Below, piece after piece: positions 19,287 to 27,098 of a stretch of 33,418 nt of DNA; the first letter of the stretch is position 1, and the number at the start of each line of letters is the position of its first letter. Origin of the DNA: Chitinophagaceae bacterium (GTDB lineage Bacteria; Bacteroidota; Bacteroidia; Chitinophagales; Chitinophagaceae); assembly GCA_025929635.1 (NCBI GenBank), contig JAICPX010000004.1, positions 1-33,418 of the forward strand, written 5' to 3'. A program made the position numbers and the translations under genes. The notes beneath the pieces were generated by a model, which saw nothing but the letters and a program-made list of their open reading frames with translations, was not told where the DNA came from and did not search any database.

Positions 19287-20558
19287 CTACATGATATCAC
19301 TGCGTTTTAAAAACTGTCCTTCTTCAACAACATCCTCGTTTCCTTTTTTGTAAAATATCATTCCAACGGCCATTATTATACTTGAGCACAGGATTATAAA
19401 AAATAGGATCCCCTGGTTAAAAGCTGTAAGCATCAGGTGCGATGGTATTTTGTAAAAAAGAACGATCGTAATCAGTCCGCGGGGAATAAAAATGACCTCG
19501 GGAAAAATATTGGCGCGTAAAAAGAAGCGTAAGTAAAGATACCTGACGATCAGTAATGCGAGAACGATCAGACCACCCACCATCAATACGTCGGTTTCAC
19601 CGGCAAAATTTAACTGAATAGAAAAACCAAACAAAAGAAAAAAGAATGTGCGAACCAGAAAGGACGATTCGGCCGTGATCGAATGCAGTAAATTGCGTAA
19701 TGATTCGATCTGCTTTGGAGGGAAATAATGAGAAAGTTTGCTTATCGGGACTTTTTCCCAGTTGTTTATCATCAAACCAAATACAAGTATAATTATCAGG
19801 GACGGCAAATGAAATATTTTTCCGCCTGCGTATATAAGGATAAGCAATGAAAATATCAGGAAGAATTTAATGTTCAGTTTCGTTTTTGCCAATACGAGTA
19901 ATAAAATAAATGACAGGAAAAGGGAAAGAATTATTGAAACAACGATATTGGCTCCAAAAATTCCGGCAGACTTCCAGGTCATTACTTCATCAGCGACAAA
20001 ATAGTTAAATATCATGATGCCTAAAACATCGGAAAAGGATGCCTCGTAAATCAGGAATTCTTTTTTTGCGTTGGTCAGTAGTTGAAGACTTGGGATCACT
20101 ATCGAACTGCTCACTATTGAAAGCGGAATTGCATACACTATGCATTTTATTAAAGACTCCCCGAGCCAATAATAAAGTATGGCACTTATAGATACACATG
20201 AAATGACAAGTATCACCAGCGCAGAAAAAAATGAATTTCTTATCAGTCTCAGTTTATTTCGTCCCAATTTAAGATCCAGCCCGGCTTCAAATACAATCAT
20301 AATAAGGCCGACAATGCCTAAAACTTCAATCAGCCTCGACGGAAATACAATTGACAGCCCGGATCTGTCTGCAACGTACCGGAGACCAATACCCGCAAAA
20401 AGTAAGAGTAAAACGGAGGGTATTCTTATATACTGACTTATAATTGAAAATACGTATGAAAGCACGACCAGGCTGCAGATAATAATCAAATATTGTTCTG
20501 AATTTATACCGTCCATGGTTTGAAGGTAGGAACAAACTACTATTCGCTGATATTTCAA
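19287..20558 (-). CDS. Cation:proton antiporter (CPA/Kef-type membrane domain)
   Basis: About 12 hydrophobic segments; IPSVLLLLFAGIGLRYV, EAGLDLKLGRNKLR, SIVSSSIVIPSLQ, FIPRGLITIVLFYKIP. Confidence 0.85.
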   Translation of the reverse strand: MKYQRIVVCSYLQTMDGINSEQYLIIICSLVVLSYVFSIISQYIRIPSVLLLLFAGIGLRYVADRSGLSIVFPSRLIEVLGIVGLIMIVFEAGLDLKLGRNKLRLIRNSFFSALVILVISCVSISAILYYWLGESLIKCIVYAIPLSIVSSSIVIPSLQLLTNAKKEFLIYEASFSDVLGIMIFNYFVADEVMTWKSAGIFGANIVVSIILSLFLSFILLLVLAKTKLNIKFFLIFSLLILIYAGGKIFHLPSLIIILVFGLMINNWEKVPISKLSHYFPPKQIESLRNLLHSITAESSFLVRTFFFLLFGFSIQLNFAGETDVLMVGGLIVLALLIVRYLYLRFFLRANIFPEVIFIPRGLITIVLFYKIPSHLMLTAFNQGILFFIILCSSIIMAVGMIFYKKGNEDVVEEGQFLKRSDIM

Positions 20559-20598
20559 CCCTTTTGAATTAAAAGCTGCTATTATGAAAATACTTCGC

Positions 20599-20656
20599 CT
20601 TTAATTACATTTTAATGTCATCTTAATTCGGTCTTAATATGCGGGTGCTACTTTTA
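20599..20656 (+). promoter_or_regulatory. 11-bp direct-repeat promoter upstream of universal stress protein gene 2
   Basis: CTTTAATTACA TTTTAATGTCA TCTTAATTCGG TCTTAATATGC, then TACTTTTA at 20649-20656. Confidence 0.65.
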
Positions 20657-20668
20657 TCCTACGAATTT

Positions 20669-21544
20669 ATGGAAGGTAACTTTCGCAGGATATTGACCCT
20701 GATCGACTATACGGCTGCATCGTTGTATGCCGCCAGGGAAGCCGCGTTAATTGCTTCTAAGTTTGATAGTGACCTAAGTTTATTGCACGTATCTCCTGAT
20801 GAAAGATCAGGCAGTTTGATAACGCCGGGAGTTCCCTTTTTTGACGCGCCGGAAAAAGAGGAAGACGAGTACTATCTGAACGTGGATCAGTTGGAAAAGA
20901 TCAAAAGAGAGTTGAACCGGTGTTACAGTGTACCAATTACCTGTTTTGAGGAGCGGGGAAGCTTCTTTGATGTCGTAAAACAGCATGTCGCAGACTTGTC
21001 AATTGATTTAATTGTGCTGGGTACAATGAAGAGAAATTGGGTTAGAGATGTTTTTATTGAAAGTAAAGCCAGGTCAATAATCAAATCAGTCGGCCGTGAG
21101 GTCTTATGTGTTCAGCCTGCATCTAAAAAAGAAGCGCTAAGAAATATTGTGTTGCCGGTTGGTAAATCAGTGCCAAAGAAAAAGATAGGGATTGCTTATG
21201 AATTGGCAAAGAAATTTGCAGCGAAGATCCATCTTATTGCTTTGAATAAGCAGGATAATGCTTCTAACGACGAAAATACAAAAGCGCTGGTTGGTTCATA
21301 TCAATACCTGAAAAATGTCATAAATATTCCTATTGAATGTAACAAGGTAGACGGAAAAAGTCTCGCAGATGCAGCAATGCATTATGCTGAGCTTGTGGAG
21401 GCTGACCTGATCCTTATAGACGAAGGCTCAGAATCGGACTTAAAAATGCCTTTGTGGAGCGGCCATATTGTGAATCACTCGTCGGTGCCTGTACTGAGCG
21501 TACATGCTATGACCGGTGGTGAAAGGAAATTGTATAGAGCTTAA
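20669..21544 (+). CDS. Tandem-domain universal stress protein
   Basis: MEGNFRRILTLIDYTAASLYAAREAALIASKF...DLIVLGTMKRNW; second half LRNIVLPVGKSVPKKK. Start placed at 20669 because the listed 20639 ATG lies inside the putative promoter. Confidence 0.82.
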   Translation: MEGNFRRILTLIDYTAASLYAAREAALIASKFDSDLSLLHVSPDERSGSLITPGVPFFDAPEKEEDEYYLNVDQLEKIKRELNRCYSVPITCFEERGSFFDVVKQHVADLSIDLIVLGTMKRNWVRDVFIESKARSIIKSVGREVLCVQPASKKEALRNIVLPVGKSVPKKKIGIAYELAKKFAAKIHLIALNKQDNASNDENTKALVGSYQYLKNVINIPIECNKVDGKSLADAAMHYAELVEADLILIDEGSESDLKMPLWSGHIVNHSSVPVLSVHAMTGGERKLYRA

Positions 21545-21584
21545 AAAAACTAAGAAGGATAGTTTCTTATAACTGAAGTTTTGA

Positions 21585-21638
21585 GTTAATGCGGATATAG
21601 ATTGATCCGCGTGCATTGTGGTTTTCTCGTGCATTAAC
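21585..21638 (+). other. Candidate structured 3'UTR element
   Basis: Outer stem GTTAATGC (21585-21592)/GCATTAAC (21631-21638), competing inner hairpin GCGGAT/ATCCGC (21591-21596/21605-21610), direct repeat GTGCATT. Confidence 0.35.
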
Positions 21639-21641
21639 CTA

Positions 21642-21670
21642 AGAGCCGTTTGTTTAAGCGGCTCTTTTTT
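21642..21670 (+). terminator. Intrinsic terminator
   Basis: AGAGCCG-N10-CGGCTCT followed by TTTTTT. Confidence 0.85.
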
Positions 21671-21808
21671 GTGGGGTATAACATGATTTTTGTGCAAAGG
21701 ATTACGCGAAAACCCGTATCCTTGAATTACGATAAGTGTTGTCAGGATTTGATAATTTGCTTTCTAATGCATCTGGATTTTCTATCTCTTTAATTTTTAT
21801 CAGAAAAA

Positions 21809-23266
21809 ATGAAATTATCAATTCAATTCTTACTGGCCTTCTCGCTCGTTTTGCTGCTTTCAATTTTCGACACAGCATCTAATTATTTACTGTCACTAAA
21901 AGTTGAGCGAAATACGCAATTCCTCAACAATTCACAGGAGATCATCCGCCATTCGACGGCTTTGCATAAATCGATGATCGACATGCAAAGTTCTTTTCGC
22001 GGGTACCTGTTGACCAATGATGAGCAATTTTTAAAAGGATACGAAACGGGACTGCAAACAGTGCCGTCATTAGTAAACGGGCTAAAAGATCTCACCCGGT
22101 CAAATTCACCTCAAGTGCAGCTTATCGATACCATTGATAAATTGCATCATCAATGGCTTCATTATGCATCCAGTCTGATCAATGCCCGGCAAAATTTTGA
22201 TTCAAAAGAATCTGTTGAGCGATATACCATTTTGTTTGAGACCCAGCTGAAACAACAAATTGGGAAAAAAATAAATGACGATATTGCTATAAAGTTTGCT
22301 GAGTTTGATAAAATTGAATATACTACCCGCAGCGTGCATAGCGGTAATCTTGCTGCGTCCATAAAAGATACCCACTTTTTATCCGTGATCTTTTTTATTT
22401 CGACGATTATTATTGGAGTCAGCGCAGCGTTCTTTATTGTTTATCGGTTATCAACGCGTATAAAGACAATGGTATTACTTGCTGAGAACATTTCGGGCGG
22501 CCGCTTTACAACTCTACATGATAATAGCCACGACGAATTAAAAAGCTTATCCACATCGCTTAACAGGATGTCGGCAAGCTTGCAGAAGAATATTAGTGAA
22601 CTGGAGATCCGCAATGCAGAATTAGACAAATTTGCATATGCGGTTTCTCATGATTTGAAAGCTCCGGTAAGAGGAATCCATAATGTCGTAAATTGGACGG
22701 AGGAAGATCTTGGAAATGAACTGTCACCGGAATTGAGAAAAAATCTTGGAATTATCCGCGAAAGAGCAAAACGCATGGAAGATCTTATCAACGGGTTACT
22801 CGATTATGCCAGGGTAAGAAGGAAAACGGCCCCGCAGATCGTAAATGTGAATGAAATTGTTTACCAGATAGTTGACACCATTGTGCCAAGACATTTCGAA
22901 GTAGAAGTTCATGACCTCCCGATTATATTTACAGAGAAATTAAAATTGGAGCAGGTATTTGAAAATTTGATCAGTAATGCAGTCAAATATACACCAGGGA
23001 AAGACGGTAAAATAGTAATAAGTTGCAGGGAACATACGGATCATTATGAATTTTCGGTCAAGGATAATGGAATAGGAGTAGACCCTGAGTATCATTCCAG
23101 GATTTTTGAAATGTTCCAGACGTTACGGGAAAAGGATGAGAAGGAAAGTACAGGAATAGGACTTGCCATAATAAAGCGAATATTGGATGAGCAGAATTGC
23201 TCGATACGTGTTGTGTCTGCATTGAGACAAGGCGCAGAATTTATTTTTACATGGCCACGAAACTAA
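21809..23266 (+). CDS. CHASE3-domain sensor histidine kinase
   Basis: MQSSFRGYLLTNDEQFLKGYE CHASE3 signature; HAMP; AYAVSHDLKAPVRGI H-box; NAVKYTPG, DNGIGVDPEY, GIGLAIIKRI. Confidence 0.93.
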   Translation: MKLSIQFLLAFSLVLLLSIFDTASNYLLSLKVERNTQFLNNSQEIIRHSTALHKSMIDMQSSFRGYLLTNDEQFLKGYETGLQTVPSLVNGLKDLTRSNSPQVQLIDTIDKLHHQWLHYASSLINARQNFDSKESVERYTILFETQLKQQIGKKINDDIAIKFAEFDKIEYTTRSVHSGNLAASIKDTHFLSVIFFISTIIIGVSAAFFIVYRLSTRIKTMVLLAENISGGRFTTLHDNSHDELKSLSTSLNRMSASLQKNISELEIRNAELDKFAYAVSHDLKAPVRGIHNVVNWTEEDLGNELSPELRKNLGIIRERAKRMEDLINGLLDYARVRRKTAPQIVNVNEIVYQIVDTIVPRHFEVEVHDLPIIFTEKLKLEQVFENLISNAVKYTPGKDGKIVISCREHTDHYEFSVKDNGIGVDPEYHSRIFEMFQTLREKDEKESTGIGLAIIKRILDEQNCSIRVVSALRQGAEFIFTWPRN

Positions 23267-23273
23267 AATTGAA

Positions 23274-23705
23274 ATGAAAAGGAACACAATACTCTTGATC
23301 GAAGATGATGAATTAGACGTCATCAGCTTTAAGCGTGCATTAAAAAAATTAAATATTGAGCTCGATCTTGTTGTCGCTCACAATGGAAAGGAGGCCCTGA
23401 ATATTTTAAATGACCCGCAGCATCCGGTTTTGCCCGATGTCATCTTGCTTGACCTTAATATGCCCAAAATGAACGGCATTGAATTTCTGAGGATATTGCG
23501 TAGTGAAAAAAGGCACCACGAATTGAAAGTATTTGTGATGACCACGTCCTCTGAAACCGCTGACAGAATAACCAGCGAGGAATTAGGAATATCCGGCTAC
23601 CTGATTAAACCGTTGAGTTACACAGATAACACGAAGCGGGCTGATTCAATGGATTCATTTGTGCAATTTCATTTAACGAAGATTTTGAATAAGGAAGTTC
23701 ATTAG
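23274..23705 (+). CDS. Single-domain response regulator (Rcp1-like)
   Basis: TILLIEDDELDVISFKRALKK...PDVILLDLNMPKMNGIEFLRILR...KVFVMTTSS...GYLIKPL. Confidence 0.92.
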   Translation: MKRNTILLIEDDELDVISFKRALKKLNIELDLVVAHNGKEALNILNDPQHPVLPDVILLDLNMPKMNGIEFLRILRSEKRHHELKVFVMTTSSETADRITSEELGISGYLIKPLSYTDNTKRADSMDSFVQFHLTKILNKEVH

Positions 23706-23717
23706 CTGATAATTGTT

Positions 23718-23737
23718 TGCAGCAGCACGTTGCTGCA
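23718..23737. terminator. Candidate hairpin between convergent genes
   Basis: TGCAGCA-GCACGT-TGCTGCA 7-bp stem; poor T run. Confidence 0.3.
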
Positions 23738-23772
23738 GCTTTAATGTGAATGTTGTAGTTTTCTTAGCTTCC

Positions 23773-24525
23773 CTATTCCAGGTGATAACGTCTTTTTAAC
23801 GAAGTAATTAACCCGCGGGCACTATGCAAGAGTATTTTTTGCAAACCGATCCTGTTTACCCAATCAAACTGCTTTAATCTGCAAAGGTTTGCGTATTGTT
23901 CAAAAACAGTTTTATCAGTCCGGTAAATTTTCAGACGTGTAGTGGGTTGAGGATCGACGAGTTTTATGCCGGCGCTGTCCGACGTATACCGGGGGATATA
24001 ATTAAGATCTAAAAACTGCACGAGGAACTTTCTCATCTCTTCCCCCAAATAGTTATTCATTTGCTCAACATATTTTAGATTATTCAAATCGTTATCATAT
24101 TCTGAAAACCTCCTGGTCAGCTCGCTATTATTGAAATAACGCAGGCTTCCTGAAAACTTCAACTGCTCTAAGGTAGAAGTAGTGGCTCCAAAAAATGGAG
24201 CGGCATAAGCGTAATTAGAAAGGGCATATATTCTCTTTATAGCCGAATCGGAATTCGTAAAATGTTGCAAAGCGGCAATCAGTGTATCCAGTTTCATGAT
24301 GCCAATTTGCATAAATTGAGTTCTGTTGCTTAATACAAGAGTGTCCTTGATAAGATCGTCGTATAAAAAAGTTGCATATTTTTTTCCCCGTTCATGCTCT
24401 ATGGTATGCTCTAGTTTATATTCTGCCAAAAATCCACAGAAGACAGCAAGGAATAACATGAGAAACTCCCAGAAATAATGCGTCCATTTTTTCCGGGCTG
24501 TATGTGAGTGGTGGTGTACTTCCAT
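23773..24525 (-). CDS. Tandem single-TM family protein, copy A
   Basis: MEVHHHSHTARKKWTHYFWEFLMLFLAVFCGFLAE; TLEQLKFSGSLRYF; C-terminal RRYHLE. Confidence 0.85.
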   Translation of the reverse strand: MEVHHHSHTARKKWTHYFWEFLMLFLAVFCGFLAEYKLEHTIEHERGKKYATFLYDDLIKDTLVLSNRTQFMQIGIMKLDTLIAALQHFTNSDSAIKRIYALSNYAYAAPFFGATTSTLEQLKFSGSLRYFNNSELTRRFSEYDNDLNNLKYVEQMNNYLGEEMRKFLVQFLDLNYIPRYTSDSAGIKLVDPQPTTRLKIYRTDKTVFEQYANLCRLKQFDWVNRIGLQKILLHSARGLITSLKRRYHLE

Positions 24526-24532
24526 AACTATT

Positions 24533-25273
24533 TTATTTCAGATGATAAGTCGTCTGAAGATATGTTAATAATTCTCCTGCAGATTGTCTCAGGTTAAGTA
24601 GCAAGGGGATCATTCCTTCACGGCTTCCATTCATTTGAACAGCATAAAACCCCAGTTGCTTTAACAATGCCGCATCATAACTAAGCAATGCAGTGTTTCC
24701 CGTAATCCTCGCCACTGAACCATCGGCCCTGATCTGTTTACGGTAGATTGCCGGGTCCATAATCCTGGATGCTACAGCTTTATAGGCTTCATTCTCTGAT
24801 TTAAAAATTTCTTCCACCATGCGTAGCTCCGGTAAATTGGCATAGTGATTCATGATGCGGTTCGATGTTTCAGGATTGCTGATCAGGCGGAAGCCACCAG
24901 AGTTTGTTAGTTGATCAAAAGTGCGGCTATTGTTTACAAGCGGCGCAATACGGTTTCCTATCCGTGAAGTATAGTAAATAGCCTCGCCGTTATTTTTTGC
25001 CAGGTCTGGTGAATCCATTAAAGTACTTAAAGAATCCAAAAAAACAATACTTTTCCTGAGGCTCACTATATGTTTCGTAATAATCAGTGTATCATCCTTC
25101 AGATCTGAAATAAGCGAACGGATAAACTGTTTTTCCCTGTCTCTTTCTATTTTATGTTCCAGTTGGTACTCTGCCAGGAATCCGCAGAACACAGCGAGGA
25201 ACAGCATCAGAAATTCCCAGAAATAGTGAGTCCATTTTTTTCTTGAAGTATGCGAATGGTGGTGTACTTCCAT
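24533..25273 (-). CDS. Tandem single-TM family protein, copy B
   Basis: MEVHHHSHTSRKKWTHYFWEFLMLFLAVFCGFLAE; TFDQLTNSGGFRLI; C-terminal TTYHLK. Confidence 0.85.
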   Translation of the reverse strand: MEVHHHSHTSRKKWTHYFWEFLMLFLAVFCGFLAEYQLEHKIERDREKQFIRSLISDLKDDTLIITKHIVSLRKSIVFLDSLSTLMDSPDLAKNNGEAIYYTSRIGNRIAPLVNNSRTFDQLTNSGGFRLISNPETSNRIMNHYANLPELRMVEEIFKSENEAYKAVASRIMDPAIYRKQIRADGSVARITGNTALLSYDAALLKQLGFYAVQMNGSREGMIPLLLNLRQSAGELLTYLQTTYHLK

Positions 25274-25282
25274 ATAGAATAT

Positions 25283-26014
25283 TTATTGAAAATGATACTT
25301 TGAATCAAAATATTTTATAATTCCATTGGTTTGATTTTGCATGCTGTTCATCCAGCGGCTTTGCCTGTAGATAACCTGCCTGTACCTGAACAAGACATTG
25401 AGAATGTTATTTACAGAATTCTTATCTGCAGAGATCAGGACGGGGATCCTACCGGAGTCAATTGAATCTGTATATAAGAACTTATTTGCTTCAAAATGGC
25501 CCAGCATATCGAAAACATTTCTAACGTTATCCTGGCTATGCTGCATGGCAGTACCTTCCCAATCCTGGTAATTACGGGTATACTTATCGTACGATATGAT
25601 ACTGTCCCGGTCCTCTTTATCCAGCAAGCGCAATCCTCCTGCATTTTTCAATTGTCCGAGTGTTCCGTCGGCAAAGGCAACGGTCAGGAAATATTGTGAT
25701 TGTTTTACCATTCGTGCAAGACAGGCCATATTGGTAGTGTTTTTGGTCAGTGAATCATAACAATGAAATATATCGTTTAATGGAGCTGTTTTTCGTTCAT
25801 TTTCTTCAAGAACCCTCGAGAAAGAAGTGAGGTTTATATGAAGATCATCATAAAAGGAACGGATATATTGCTTGCTCCGGTCTCTTTCCATCTTGTGCTC
25901 CAACTGGTACTCTGCCAAAAAACCACAGAACACGGCAAGGAACAACATGAGAAACTCCCAGAAATAATGCGTCCACTTTTTTCTTGATGTCTGTGAGTGA
26001 TGGTGTACTTCCAT
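25283..26014 (-). CDS. Tandem single-TM family protein, copy C
   Basis: MEVHHHSQTSRKKWTHYFWEFLMLFLAVFCGFLAE; TLGQLKNAGGLRLL; C-terminal SKYHFQ. Confidence 0.85.
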   Translation of the reverse strand: MEVHHHSQTSRKKWTHYFWEFLMLFLAVFCGFLAEYQLEHKMERDRSKQYIRSFYDDLHINLTSFSRVLEENERKTAPLNDIFHCYDSLTKNTTNMACLARMVKQSQYFLTVAFADGTLGQLKNAGGLRLLDKEDRDSIISYDKYTRNYQDWEGTAMQHSQDNVRNVFDMLGHFEANKFLYTDSIDSGRIPVLISADKNSVNNILNVLFRYRQVIYRQSRWMNSMQNQTNGIIKYFDSKYHFQ

Positions 26015-26020
26015 AAGAAA

Positions 26021-26779
26021 TTATTGAAGGTGGTATCCGTTATTAATGGCAGCATCCAGCTTAACTGCCATCGCGACCGCAGTTTTTACATTCATATTGA
26101 ACCACTCGACAGCCACTGCATATTGTTCACAAAGATTGACAAGTCGTTGAATTCTGGTTTTATCTGTAGAAAGAAAATAAGGCTGGACCGGAATTTGAAT
26201 ATCCTGATCCTGGTTGTTCAGACCCGCGTTCAAAAACTTCCTGAATACGGATGATTTAAAAATGTCGGTTCCCGTCTCATTCAGGGTTTTCCATTGAGGC
26301 AGGATGTACATATCCTGCATTTCGCCAACAAAATTTTTTACATACCCATCATACTCCATTATCAGATCAGAAACCTTTTTGTTCCTGATAAGCCTGAAAT
26401 TCCCTGAATTCTTTAGCTGGTCGATAGTGCGGTCGGTATAATTCCATTTATAAAAGTAATTCAGATATACAGATTGCCGGTAAATCTTCCCGGCGGATTC
26501 ACGCGGGAGCATATCATCCTGTAACAAAGGAATTAATGAATCAATATGCCTAATGACCTTTGAAAAAATTCCATGCATGAGATTTAATTTTGCGGTATCA
26601 GACCGGATATCGCTGAGCATGCTGCGCATAAATTCTTTCTCCCTTCTGTGCTCGATAAAATGCTCCCGTTGATTCTCCGCGAGGAATCCGCAGAACACAG
26701 CCAGGAACAACATTAAAAACTCCCAGAAGTAATGGGTCCATTTTTTTCTTGCTGTATGAGAATGAGCATGTACTTCCAT
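26021..26779 (-). CDS. Tandem single-TM family protein, copy D (first in operon)
   Basis: MEVHAHSHTARKKWTHYFWEFLMLFLAVFCGFLAE; TIDQLKNSGNFRLI; C-terminal NGYHLQ. Confidence 0.85.
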   Translation of the reverse strand: MEVHAHSHTARKKWTHYFWEFLMLFLAVFCGFLAENQREHFIEHRREKEFMRSMLSDIRSDTAKLNLMHGIFSKVIRHIDSLIPLLQDDMLPRESAGKIYRQSVYLNYFYKWNYTDRTIDQLKNSGNFRLIRNKKVSDLIMEYDGYVKNFVGEMQDMYILPQWKTLNETGTDIFKSSVFRKFLNAGLNNQDQDIQIPVQPYFLSTDKTRIQRLVNLCEQYAVAVEWFNMNVKTAVAMAVKLDAAINNGYHLQ

Positions 26780-27098
26780 TGTGGTGGCTTTATATATCTT
26801 CTTCCATTGGAATTTTCTACCAGGGATTGTTAGAAAGTGACTAGCAGACCGCTTTTTTGTTCATTGGAAAAGGTACCTATTTTTTTCCATTGGCCAGGAA
26901 TCATTTGTATGTTACTATCGACGTTAACAACCGGGCCGCGTCCCGGAATGCCGGCGAACGAGACCCACCCAAGTCCTGGTTTCTAACATTTGGAACGGGC
27001 GGATTAAAAAATTGAAGCAATAGCTGAGAGATTTTGCTATAAATTGAGTTCGGTGAACAAAGGCAGTTAGATATAATCTGTGAGCAGGAGAACCTGAG

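Noticed and set aside
21753-21794. Fourth full 11-bp TAAT array upstream of the CHASE3 kinase
   Set aside because: TAAT cores at 21753, 21765 and 21791 are 12 and 26 bp apart, so the phase does not match
26930-26956. CCGGG/CCCGG hairpin as terminator for the glycosyltransferase region
   Set aside because: Short stem, no T run, and upstream/downstream orientation does not fit neighbouring genes
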